Of a stretch of 64,000 nucleotides of DNA, positions 34,177-44,640 are shown one piece after another. How positions within the stretch are numbered: position 1 is the stretch's first letter; each line of letters starts with the position of its first letter. Source of the DNA: Liriodendron chinense (Eukaryota; Streptophyta; Magnoliopsida; Magnoliales; Magnoliaceae). The notes under the pieces are model-generated. The model was not told where the DNA came from. It saw only the letters and a list, made by a program, of their open reading frames with translations, and ran no database searches. Made by a program: the position numbers and the translations under genes. The stretch covers positions 248,001-312,000 of the forward strand of contig PVNU02000127.1 of assembly GCA_003013855.2 (NCBI GenBank), read 5' to 3'.

Positions 34177-34763
34177 TGTTGGAAAACGGACGCCTCAAAT
34201 CAATTGCACGGGGCCACCGACCGGCCAGTCACACAGGAGATCCAAGTAGCGTTGCTGCTATGAAGTTTTTTAGGCCATCCGACTGGTCAGCAGACCGGCC
34301 GGGAGGGGTGTCCGACCGGTTGGACAACCGGTCGGCAGTATCCTAGTGCAACACGGATTCTTGCGCGGTTTGCGAGCAAAAGGTTTCTAAATTCATTTTT
34401 CTTGCCTATTTAAGGGGTAATACAGGATTATAGGTTTCTAAGGTTGAAAAGAGGATTGAGGGAGCTTCTAGGTGAAAGAAAGAGCTTGAAGAATAGGGTT
34501 TTCTTCTTAGGTAAGCTTGCAATTTCTCTTGTGGGCTTGGGTTTTTTTGTCTTAGGTTCCATTTCTTGTAACTTCTGATATTATAGTGGATTTGTGTCGC
34601 TTTGTGCTGTGGTTTTTTACCTGTGAGAGATTTTTCCACGTTAAATTCGGGTTGTCTATGTGTGGGTGATTGAATGCATTGTGATTGCATTGTGTGGCTT
34701 GTTTGATTCAATTTGTTGTTTGTGTTCGGCTTTGCTTCTGCTGCTGGCACTCCTATCCTAACA
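34177..34763 (+). repeat. Copia B 3' LTR
   Basis: 587 bp, TGTTGGAAAACGG to TCCTAACA, preceded by GTGGTGGAGTT. It carries CCGACCGG and CCGACCGGTTGG motifs in the same U3 part as the 5' LTR, with rearrangements between the two. Confidence 0.88.
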
Positions 34764-34825
34764 GTTTTGACATGAGAGTTTCACCAAAACTGAAGAAGAC
34801 AAGAATGAAATAAATAAAATTCACG

Positions 34826-35206
34826 AGCTTATCATGATGTATGTCTATTCATAAGTTTTATCAGCTCATTTTAAGGCATGAGCACAAAAATGATGCAAAT
34901 TCAAAGCAGATGCGGACAACACAAAAGCTGAAATGAGAATTGAAAATATCAAGTTGAAAACTTCTTGGAGCTATAAAAGTTTTGGATACCATGATATTTA
35001 ATTTTTTGGTTTATGGTTCATTTAAGTTGGGTCACAAATAGGCAACACTGTGAGCCCAACATAAATTTAATTTTTATCAATGGATGTCATTATTCCCTTG
35101 TTTCCCATGGTATGGTCCACCTATGCTTACCGTCTATGTTATTTTTAGATGCCCTAAAATGAGTTGGAAAAACATGTGGACAGCATGGTGAGACCCACAC
35201 ATTTTA
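34826..35206. repeat. Fold-back repeat (type A), diverged
   Basis: Left arm ATCATGATGTATGTCTATTC and CAGCTCATTTTAAGGCATGAG; right arm TTTAGATGCCCTAAAATGAG and ACAGCATGGTGAGACCCAC. The centre keeps TTGAAAACTTCTTGG. Confidence 0.55.
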
Positions 35207-36159
35207 CTTACCCAATAGCATGTTCGTCGCAATCTCACTTTTCGAGATACATTTATTGCTTTATTTTTCTCTTGAAATGTAAAAAAAAAATAAAAAGAAA
35301 AAAAAGTAATCATAACCCATTTACCGCCATTTATTGGGGTAAATAATAAAACAAACACACCCCAATGAATAAAAAAAAAAAAAAAAATTTAGCTTGTGTT
35401 GTCGTAATATATCAATGAAGCCATTCCATCCACCATCTCATCTATCCATACAAAACAGCCATAAGTATTTTCGAATATTTAAACATTCATATGTATTTTA
35501 GAATATTTCACTAAAATATCATCACAATCACCACTAAAAAGAAACTGACGAAATATCATCACAATCACAACTAAAAAGAAACTGCCTCAAAGGCTAAACT
35601 CGTTATCGGTCATGCTGCCATGATAATAATATCACAATATTTTCAATATTATATTGTCAACAAATTAAACACTACCGACAAGCATGCTCTGATGAAAACA
35701 TTTGAAATAGAAATCTTTATAATAAAAAGCTTTTGACAATATCAATACATTCCATATTATCATCAATATCACTGATACATCAGCGAAACTCCTAATTTAT
35801 GTAGTGGTAAATATTAGCAATACATTGGTGATATCAATACATTAGCGATATCATACATTAGCAATACAAGCAACAGTTGAAATTTACATAGTTTTAAATA
35901 TTAGCAATATTGATATGCACTGGCAATCTTTGGCAATACATGACCAATACCTGAAATTTTCAATTCTACCTGAAATGTTATCAATATGGTATTGCCGAAC
36001 TAAAGACTGATAATATTGAATTTTTTTTTGCCAAGCTTTGCATGTTAACACCATTGCCCATTTTTATCACTTGATTATTTGCTCAAGATGTGCATGTTTT
36101 GGGGGTGTGCACGTTTTGGGGGCCCGCAAACAAAGTTTACATGATTATCATAGACTTTA
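35207..36159. other. AT-rich DNA with short repeats
   Basis: A direct repeat of about 36 bases (AATATCATCACAATCACMACTAAAAAGAAACTG) occurs twice at 35515-35586. 35600-36010 is a degenerate array of ATTAGCAATAC / CAATATTG words. No gene. Confidence 0.6.
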
Positions 36160-37030
36160 GTCATATGTATGACTGGGGCCCGAGTCAGCTTGAGAAACTC
36201 GATCGACTCGACTCGAAAATGCTCGCATTGGCTCGACTCGACTCAGCAGAACAAGTCAAGCCGAGCTTCATTTAGGAGCTCGAGTCAGAAATCGAGTCAA
36301 GTTTGACCATTGGGTCACTCAACTGGACTCGAAACTCATCTCGATTCAAGCTCGACTCGGCTCGAGCTCGACTCATTTCATATAGATATTTGTAAAAAAA
36401 AAAAAAAAAAAACCTTAATCTTTTTATTTCTTGGTTCTCTCCCCCCTCCCCCACACACACATTGGGGTCCAAGCTTAGGACATAAAACCCTGACACATTG
36501 GAGGGTTTCTTAATCCTACTATTTTGTTCAGGTAAGAACAAGGAACATTCCTTATTGAGCATATCTAATGGATTGAGTAATTTCAAGTATGAAAAAAGGT
36601 AAGCGCACAATGGTTGGGTGTTTTACACGCTACACAAACACACCACCGGTCTGCATTCAATGCGTGTGACCTGGCCAGAGTAAAATTCAATCAGAGCTAG
36701 CTCATTTTAATGGTGAGGTCCCACCTGTAGAAATACTATTCTCCCCTAATATGTGTGACTTATTGAACTTAATATTTTTTACTTTTAATTTGTATTTTGA
36801 AGTAAAAAATATAATAAATTGAGGTGGGAATAATAAATTGAGGTGGGAGCAAGCTCGACTCGCCTCGCCTCGCCTCGATCCACCAACTCGCCTCTAAAGT
36901 TCTAGCAAACAAGGCAAGCTCCCAATGGTAAGCTTGAAGGTGAGCTCGAGCTCAAGCTCGAACTCGAGGAGAGCACTGACAAGTCAAGTCAAGCTTGGCC
37001 CACCTCGACTCGACTCGGCTACAGACGAGT
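36160..37030. repeat. CTCGACTCG-rich element remnant
   Basis: Left part 36175-36375 and right part 36850-37030 are dense in CTCGACTCG and AAGCTCGAGCTC words, in opposite sense, around a core with an A-run at 36397-36414. Size and composition match the 26216-27005 element, which has a 9-bp TSD. The right part lies next to the 3' end of the auxin response factor gene. Exact ends not found. Confidence 0.5.
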
Positions 37031-37360
37031 CAAATCAAAATTCAGCAGAACAAGAAAACAGAACTACATTGCCACTCAGAAAGAACTACATCAAGCACGT
37101 ATTTACAAGGAAAAAAGAAAACAGAAAACAGAAAACCAACCCATCTATTCACAAATTGCAATCCCTTTTTTCTAAATTCCTAAAGATAGAACGACTGCTG
37201 CTATACTACTGCCCTCAATTCACTGGTTTTTTACCCTTCTTCCACAACCTACAGCTCTAAAAAACCGAGCCCGATATTAGCCGCTGACTGCCTCATGGCA
37301 CCTCTCTAATCTCCTCTCCCAATGGAGAAGGAAAACGGAGAACGAACCATCACCACAAAT
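37031..37360 (-). other. Probable 3' UTR of the auxin response factor
   Basis: Sequence directly downstream of the stop codon on the minus strand, free of repeats until the CTCGACTCG-rich remnant. No poly-A site is certain. The transcript may end here or read into the remnant. Confidence 0.4.
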
Positions 37361-40300
37361 TCATGTCTCAGATTTCAGCTCTGAATCAATGCTTGCAGTT
37401 CCCTCAACTGTTGAGGGGAGCTTGTTTCTCGGATTCATCTTCTTCACTTCTTCACATGTATAAATGAAGATCTTTTTTGCCATCTTGCAGAATTCCCTGC
37501 AGAAAAAACCACAGTGAGTGAGAGCTCTCAGCATGTTATTTTGAGAATCTGAAGTGACCCAATTCAAGGTGGATGGTTAACTGCAGATGCTTACTGCCAT
37601 GGATCGTCGCCCACAAGCATCATATCATCTTCATCATCTGTGAAGGCAACTTCCCATTTGTTACGGTGATGAAGCTCACCATGGATCTCAAACATACGCT
37701 CCAATTCCATTATCAGATCATCGTAGCCCTCCATCACAGTTAGGTCCACAGCTCTCCCAACTGCGATCCCTTGCATGTGAACCTTTCAACCACCAAACAT
37801 GAAGTCCAAGAATAAGATCAGGCAAAGGGGATAACTACACAGTGTTCCATTAAAATCGAAAGTTACCTTGGTACGACTCCTTGTCGAACTACTCTGCTTG
37901 CTCTGGACCTCCTTTGGGGATATCTGTAAACCTTGCTTCCTCTCTTTCGAAGCCTTTGAAAGTCCCGACTGCTGATCAGAATCAGCTGCAGACGCAGTAG
38001 CCTTAATGGATTCATCATTCGTTATCGCAGTGGAGATCTTAACCGGACTGGCCAATGTTCTCTCCGCCACTGGAGAAATGTTGGAGTTGTCAATCAGCTC
38101 AATTCCAAACAACCGACACACATTACGAGCCTCGGGCTTCTTTCCCTCCTCTGCCGAATGCGAAATTGAGCTGGGAGTGGGATTCAGAGGGTGGTCGCTA
38201 GTTGAATAGCCCGATGGGACTGGCAATACAGTGACTGTTTTATGCTCTTTGTCCGCATCCTGAAACAGCTTCAGAGAGACCCTTGTAGGGGAAGAAAGGC
38301 ATTCTTGCCTGTTTGTGAATGGTGGAGCATGAAGATCCTTCAACCAGCCCTCTGGTCGCACCACCGCACCCTGCATGATGCTGTTGTTTATAGCATTTCC
38401 CTTGATTTCTTTCTGCCTCAATCCACTCACATCATGGGATTGAGTTATTCCAGGATACCAAAATCCTGAACTAGGTTCTGCATCCAATAATAATAACAAT
38501 AATAAAGAAAATGAAAAAATCATTTCAACCCATCTCAGGTAAAACACGAAAGCCGGCAGTTCATGTACCAGGGACTGGGAGTTCCACTGACGGCCGGGGC
38601 CGCTTGTTCTTCATCACTGCCTGTTGTGTTGGATTTAGCGGTGTGGAAGCAACAAAAGGCTCTATTTCCCATGGAGAGACCCCATCGGGCCGTGGAACAG
38701 CAGCAGCTTCATCCCATTGAACCTGGAAATAAATAATCAGTCAAAGACTGGTAACCCAAACAGAACCTAAAAACATCAAACAACCAGCAAGTAAACCTTC
38801 AAAGATCTCCATTCAGAATCCGTCCATTGCGAGGAAGCCTCTCCAACCCCAACTATAGTGCCAGTAAACCTGACAGTGATGACAATGCTACCTGATCAAT
38901 CATACCCATCAAAGATTGCCACTAAAACAAATTATAAGTGGATTGAGAAATACCTTCTCTCGGGAGCATCTTCCCCTTCAAATCTCATCTTGAATCTCAT
39001 CCCAACAGAAAACCTGTTATTAATAGCCTCCAAATACTTGTTCAAGCCTATAATGAATTGACTTGTCCTGATCAACACCATTATAAGAGCAATCAACCAT
39101 CTATCCAACAGATCTTGGTATAAACAAGAATGTAATTGAAGAGAAAAAATGCTTCTTACCTGGGTTTGTAGTAAACAGTGAAAAGTGTATGGGTCATAAT
39201 GGCATGAGATGCTGTGGCAAGAACTCCTAGATGCATGCTCTGACTAGATATCACGGACGATGGCATAGTGCTTGGCTGTCGAGCAAGGCGCCTAACACCT
39301 ACACGTAACTCTCCATCCTCCCCTCTGCAGAAGTGCTATTGTGATTTCCATGAAGGGGGGAAAAAACCAAAATTCAAAATGACTACCTCTATGGCACATA
39401 CCTCAGGAAAACAAAGGCATCACCAGGCAACCAGTCTCTTAGAAGTGACAAACGTACTCCAACCAGTAGTGAGCAAATGCCTCCGGGGTTGCCCTGTCCA
39501 TTTAGTAGGTTCAAAATAATCAAGTTGGGGTTGAATTCGATCGTGTCCTTTAATTGCGAATTGTTTTAGCAATTTCATCAGACACCTTACACTCGTTTGG
39601 CAAAGTTAGAAGAAGAAGAAAAAAAAAAAAATCCAATTGGGCTTCCATCTTCCACCCCAAAATCACAAGGGAAATTAAGAACAGAAACAACCCATTCTTA
39701 TCTCACCAACCAGTAATTTGGGTTCTGCACGGTTCAGGCAGGCAACAGACTCGTGTTATGAAGGGTACCATCTTCCATCCCTTTCTGCCCCAAATCCAAG
39801 GAAGATTAAGAACAGGAACATCCCGTTTTATCTCACCAACAGTAATCTGGGTTCAGCAAAGTTCAGAGAAACAGACTCACATGATATGTGTGGTTTCATA
39901 TTCCATCAATTTCTCGTCTCACCAACCAGTACTTTCGACGTATGGCACCACATCTTCCTCAGGAAATGGAAACCCAAACGCAAATTAACCATGAAAACAG
40001 AAGCAAGGGCACATGATATGTGTGGTTTCATCTTCCATCGATTTCTCATCTCACCAACCAGTAATTTGGATGTATGGTATAGCAATTTCAGTAAGGAGGG
40101 AGCAAATACAAGCCAAATCCATACCTCTGAAAATATGCTTAAAACGCCACTCAAAACCATGAAGATCCCTGGCAGCCAACTCCTGTGTTGGCGTTTGCTG
40201 GGACATGTCCTGAGCAAATGAAATTTCATAATAACTCAAGGGGAAAAAAAACAAAGATAATGATACAAACCCTCATAACGAATAGAAAACGAAAATACAA

Positions 40301-41209
40301 GAAAAAACAAAACCCACCAATGGAGGAAGACACTCAGTAGCATGCCTTCTAAGAACAGAGAACCCGCCATGGGTACTTGTATCAGAAGCTGTTAAAATTT
40401 TACAAAATGATCGAACCGCAGGCCTCGGAGACTCTGGAAGGCTTGGATCAGGGCTCCTAGGCTCATTTTGCTATTAAAAAAAATGGAAGAAATTTTTTTA
40501 AAAAAATTACAAAAAAAATCGCTAAAATTCTGAGATTGCAAGATCCAATTCAAACCAAGATAATAAAAAAATGAAAGCCTCTTACATCAGGATCTGGTTG
40601 CAAAGTGATTTGTGCATAAACTTCGTCGGTTTCAGGTTCCGCCTAAAAAAAAAATACAACAATATAAAAAAATGTATGTGTGTATATATATATATATATA
40701 ATCAATGCAGAAAATTTCAAAAATAAAAAAGGAAGCAGAAGCAAAATACCCTTAGCTGAATGTTAACGACATGGCATAGTATTTTCGAAGGAAGATTAAA
40801 CAAATGAATCTGCGGGCCTAATTTCTGATTTGTCGACGCTTCTAACTGCAAAAGTACCAGAATTTCGAAAAATAGAAAAAGAAAATTCGAAGATTTCTAA
40901 CATCGAGAAATTAGACAAAAGAGGCGGGGCGCAATATAGCACCTGCTCCATATGGCCTTGGGGGAAGTAGTAAACCCTTTCTCTCTCCTTCGGAACATCA
41001 ACCAAAGGACCCGCACAAGCTCTCCACAGCTCTTCATACAGCTGATCGACTCCTAAACAATCTTACACAAGAAATGTACATCTATGATGGATTGATGACG
41101 GAAAACTGCCGAAATTCAAGCGCAGAACCGGAAACAGCTCTGGTTTACCTTTATTCGTCCGCTCGCTCGTTGGATTTGAGGAACTCCGGAAATTGTCACT
41201 GTAAGCCAT
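37361..41209 (-). CDS. Auxin response factor, clade B (ARF1/2/9-like), frameshift in exon 7
   Basis: Transcription factor that binds auxin-response elements in the nucleus. Fourteen exons with GT-AG borders: 41209-41149, 41052-40943, 40845-40750, 40642-40586, 40470-40318, 40209-40125, 39493-39402, 39324-39160, 39067-38954, 38869-38797, 38722-38569, 38477-37867, 37782-37595, 37496-37361. All phases fit. Disregarding the break, the protein is about 697 residues: N-terminal dimerisation part, B3 DNA-binding domain (about 129-231, [17 protein letters not shown]-like, [12 protein letters not shown]), Auxin_resp domain (about 253-335), a Ser/Pro-rich middle region not rich in Gln (about 340-590), and a PB1 domain (591-680) with Lys 590 and the acidic FTDDEDD box (637-643). 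Middle-region composition and length fit the repressor clade. One extra base at 39425 shifts exon 7 into TGA (39422-39420) after residue 211. Confidence 0.93.
39494..40124 (-). repeat. ARF intron 6 with internal repeats
   Basis: The 631-base intron holds about four diverged copies of a segment with ATCTTCCAT, TCTCACCAACCAGTAATTTGG (plus-strand reading) and ACACATGATATGTGTGGTTTC, at about 39640-39730, 39767-39860, 39880-39950 and 40010-40085. Local duplication has lengthened this intron. Confidence 0.65.
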
Positions 41210-41640
41210 GAAACCGCTCTAGGAAAGCTCGATTCCGCTAAGAAAACCGCCCGAGAGGAAGATGAAAACCGCTGCCGTGCACTGCAATCGCTACCCCATT
41301 TATGTACGGAGTGAAATCGACGTTTTTTTAATCTTTTGAAATTAATAAAACCTCCGACGCTTCGGCTCCGCGAAACGGTCGCGCGATCGGGAAACCGCCG
41401 TAGGTACCGCTTCAGCTTCGAAAACCACTTACCGGCTTCCGACTCCCCACTCCCAAAACCGCTTCCCGCAGCTCCAGAAAATCTTCTCTTTTCTCCGCAG
41501 AAAACCAGAAAACGCCGTTACCGAATCCCGAAAACCGGTTTCCTGGCATTTTATACGCCTCTCTCTCTCTCTCTGATCTTTCCTTTTCCCGTGAAAAAGA
41601 AGATGTCCCGCGGGACAGACCTACTTATAACCCGCAAGGA
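41210..41640 (-). promoter_or_regulatory. 5' leader and proximal promoter of the ARF gene
   Basis: Repeat-free, GC-rich sequence upstream of the ATG at 41209. A minimal upstream reading frame, ATG-GGG-TAG, lies at 41299-41291 and could slow translation if it is in the mRNA. A CT/GA microsatellite is at about 41562-41576, a common feature of plant core promoters. No clear TATA box was identified. The ~300-bp tandem array starts right behind it. Confidence 0.45.
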
Positions 41641-41654
41641 CATCACCTTCGCCC

Positions 41655-43060
41655 GTCCATCGTAGTTGGACCACTTGCAGAGAATCACATTTACACGGAC
41701 GGTCCACAGGTACACCTATATTGGAATGGACGCTTCAATCTAATTCATTCAAATGGTGGGTCCACTTGATGAGGGGATGATCCTAACCATTGGATAGTGG
41801 CCGTTTATGGATGATTTAGATTTAAAACACTTCCTATCTAAATTAAGCAAAGATATTTAAACAGCTACCTAATTAGATATTTTGAGACAAGGAAACACTC
41901 AGTTCGGTGAGGTCCTGCCGTGGAGGGTTCTCATTAGTTCAGTCCACGTGTATTCAATCTAAACACTTTCAACTATGCTTCATCCTTGGCCGTCCATCAT
42001 AGGTGGGCCACTTGCAAAGAATCACACTTATTAGGACTATCTACATGTACACCTCATTCAAATGATATCCACTTGATTAGAGGATGATCTTAACTATTGG
42101 ATGGTGGGCATCTATGGATGGTTTGGATTGAAAGCACTTCTTATCTAAATTAGGTAAAGATATTTATTTAAATAGCTACCTAATTAGATATAGTGAGAGC
42201 CCTTATCTCATGTGGTGGGCTCTCATTAGTCCAACCCATGTGTATTCATTTGAACCATTTTCTATCATGCTTTCACCCTAGGCCGTCTATCGTAATTGGA
42301 CCACTTGCAGAGAATCAAGTTTGTTTGGACAATCCACGTGCACACCTATATTGGAATGGATGCTTCAATCTATTCTTCAAATGGAAGGGCTCCCTTGATC
42401 AAGGGATGATCCTAAATACTAACTATTGAATAGTGACCATCTATGGATGGTTCCGCTTTAAAACACTTCCTATCTAGATTAAACAAAGATATTTAAAGAG
42501 CTACATAGAGGAATGCTCTCCTACTAACCATCTCTCACGAGAACTCGTGAGAGATTTCTTAGGGCTCATCACACGCGATGTGTCCTTAAAATCTGAGCCG
42601 TCAATGTGATGCAGCACTCCGAAAAACCACTGGGCCCCAATTTTCAACCTGGTTTACAAATTTGGTGGGCCATGACAAATGGAAACAGTTTTCTCCCTTG
42701 ATTTGCCTCTCTTTCTTTTTTATGGCCCACCAAAGTTTTGGATCAGGTTGAAACTTGGGGCTCGAGGGTTTTTCGGGGTGTTGCATCACATGGACGACTC
42801 AAATTTTAGGGACACATCACATGTGATGAGCCCTAAGAAATTTCTCATGAGTTCTTGTGAGAGATGATTCGTAGGTGAGCATTCATCTAGCTACATAATT
42901 AGATAAATTGAGGCAAGAGAAACACTCAATTAGGTGACAGCGTGACGTGGAGGGCTCTCATTTGTTTACTCTGTGTGTATTCATCCCAGCCACTTTCAAT
43001 CAAGCTTTCAACCTTAGTCATCCGTCATAATTGGGCTACTTGAAAAGAATCACATTTCCT
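41655..43060. repeat. ~300-bp tandem array upstream of the ARF gene
   Basis: Units begin near CCGTCCATCGTAGTTGGACC (41658), CCGTCCATCATAGGTGGGCC (41990), CCGTCTATCGTAATTGGACC (42283) and a partial fourth at CATCCGTCATAATTGGGC (43019). Each continues with GCAAAGAATCACA-like text, GATGATCCTAA, a CACTTCCTATCTAAATTA block, AGCTACCTAATTAGATA and CTCTCATTAGTCC. The third unit is split by the element at 42508-42888. Confidence 0.75.
42508..42888. mobile_element. 381-bp MITE with ~66-bp inverted ends, 9-bp TSD
   Basis: Flanked by AGCTACATA at 42499-42507 and 42889-42897. The arms share ATGCTC-CCTAC, ATCTCTCAC, AGAACTC and ATTTCTTAGGGCTCATCACA in inverted orientation; each arm also has its own small palindrome (CTCACGAGAACTCGTGAG). 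A 9-bp duplication suggests a Mutator-like origin (inference). It lies in the tandem array about 1.3 kb upstream of the ARF start. Confidence 0.85.
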
Positions 43061-43097
43061 GTCCACATATACCAAGATATACACATATATTAACAGC

Positions 43098-43398
43098 CAC
43101 ACCTTTGGGACAGTGGTAGGCTGAGAGAAGATAAATTTTTTTTTTTTTTTTATATACACGCACCCACCTCACACACACTCACTCCTAAGTGGGTGTTTCA
43201 CTACCGATGGCTTTCAAACCTAAGATCTCTTGTTGAAACTCTAAAGAGTCTACCAACAAGGCAAGGAAGATAACCTTGTCTCAACACTGAGGTCAAGGTA
43301 TTAAATCCCAACGTTTTGTGGCTAACATTGGAGGGTGATTAACAGTGCCGATGTGTGCACTGGATGTGTGAACTAACCTAAAAAAATAAAAAAGATTT
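43098..43398 (+). repeat. SINE-like unit with internal insertion
   Basis: CACACCTTTGGGACAGTGG at 43098 and AAGATAA are followed by about 130 bases of T-run and CACACAC text, after which AGGAAGATAACCTTGTCTCAAC resumes the unit, through GGTATTAAATCCC to an A-rich tail at about 43380-43398. Confidence 0.6.
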
Positions 43399-44062
43399 AC
43401 ACACATATATTAGAATGGATGCTTCAATCAATAGTTTAGTTGATGTATATTCATCCCAACCACTTTCAACCATGATTCGCATGGGCCTATCTTTAACAGC
43501 GACACATAGCCCAATTAAATATTAGCATTAGTAAACTTAGTTTTTTTTTTTTTTCCCTCAATGGCCCTAGCTTGAAAAGTAACATGACAATATGGATTTT
43601 GGGGTGTTAGGAATTAAACATATTTGACAACCCTTTGAAGTCTTAGGCTTCAACTCAAAACTTATATTGAAAATCTTATAATGGGGCTTTAGAAAAACCC
43701 ATAAAGGTATAAATTATTCGATTTCCAATCTTCTTATTATTGCCTCCTCTCTTTTTAAATTCGTTAGTGAAAATTCAAGCTCTATTAGCAAAGTTTAAGC
43801 CTCAAAATTTAGAATTAACATTTTTAAGTCAATTTTTAAATTTTTTTTTTTTTTTCTAAATTCATGCCGTTAAGTGACCCGTAAGGGTTTGTTTCAACAA
43901 TTCGCATTGACAAGCTAAAGTGTTGCCTTCAGTGCAATGTCTAAAATAACAACTTTAAAGAAAAGATTTTCCTCTCTAAAGTGTAATTCAAATATTTTTA
44001 AATGCATATTAAAATAATTTAAAAGACTATATTAAGCAAAATAAATAGGTGTAAAACGTCTA
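43399..44062. other. Gene-free AT-rich DNA
   Basis: T-runs at about 43541-43556 and 43839-43855. No protein-like frame. Confidence 0.55.
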
Positions 44063-44213
44063 GATCCATAGCTCAAGTGATAGACCGAGTGAAGATAGCC
44101 TCATTTCAACATTGAGGTCATGGTATCGACTCCCAGAGTGGGGGTGGCTCACATTAACAAGGGTGTGTGTACTAATAGTGGAGTGTATGTCCTAACCAAA
44201 AGAAGAAAAAAAG
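44063..44213 (+). repeat. SINE-like unit with A- and B-box-like words
   Basis: TAGCTCAAGTG at 44069-44079 fits the RNA polymerase III A-box consensus; GGTATCGACTCCC at about 44121 resembles a B box. GGGGGTGGCTCACATTAAC and an A-rich end (AAAAGAAGAAAAAAAG) complete the unit. This is the shortest, cleanest copy of the family. Confidence 0.6.
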
Positions 44214-44369
44214 TGCAAAATGTTTACTTTCACCCATTTGATAATAAAACCTAACCAATACATCTAAAGCCCAGGAGTGATGGAAGGCCATTTGAACTTT
44301 GGTTGTTTAGTTAGCTCTTTCACCCATTGGCAACATTCACTCTGATCTAAGTTCGAGTGTATCAAACAC

Positions 44370-44640
44370 AGGACATGGTGTTGACTTGGCTTGAGCCCAA
44401 AATTGAAGTAATCCATAGCTCAAGTGGACTACACTACGTGAAACAGTGGATACGTCTATCATTAAGAACTTTTTACAACCATGATTTCTCATAGTGTGGG
44501 CCACTTGAACTCTGAATTTGCCTCATATTTTGCATCATGTCATTAAATATTTCAATAAAATTAATGGACGACATGGATATATCATATCCATTAGCCCACA
44601 AATGGGCACTGGACAACTTTTGATAGGAGTGAAATAGCGT
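44370..44640. repeat. Fold-back repeat (type A), partial
   Basis: CTCAAGTGGACTACACTACG on the left; GTGTGGGCCACTTGAACTC and AATTAATGGACGACATGGAT on the right. Confidence 0.55.

Larger units (their letters stand above)
32127..34763 (+). mobile_element. Copia element B: complete ends, gag/protease only
   Basis: 2637 bp with two LTRs (585 and 587 bp), primer site, purine-rich tract before the 3' LTR and an exact TSD GTTTT (32122-32126 and 34764-34768). The internal 1465 bp encode gag and part of protease; integrase, reverse transcriptase and RNase H are absent. Such an element could only move with enzymes supplied by a relative, like the TR-GAG class of non-autonomous elements described in plants. 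The LTRs differ visibly from each other, so the insertion is old. One copy alone cannot show whether this is an amplified family or a single deletion derivative. Confidence 0.88.

Noticed and set aside
33668..34198. 176-codon minus-strand frame opposite Copia B
   Set aside because: Antisense shadow of gag/protease remnants with His/Pro-rich composition; runs into the LTR.
37595..37782. Single-exon reading of the PB1 segment and of 37867-38477 as separate small genes
   Set aside because: Both are exons of the ARF gene; phases and splice sites join them exactly, and the apparent starts with Leu-rich leader are intron sequence.
39402..39493. Alternative donor GTGATG inside exon 7 as a way to avoid the frameshift
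   Set aside because: It would remove the conserved GDAFVFLR part of the B3 domain, and the normal donor and next exon are present and in phase once the extra base is ignored.
37361..41209. miR160 or tasiR-ARF target site in the ARF exons
   Set aside because: No sequence resembling either target site was seen, which agrees with a gene of the ARF1/9 type; this was a reading by eye.
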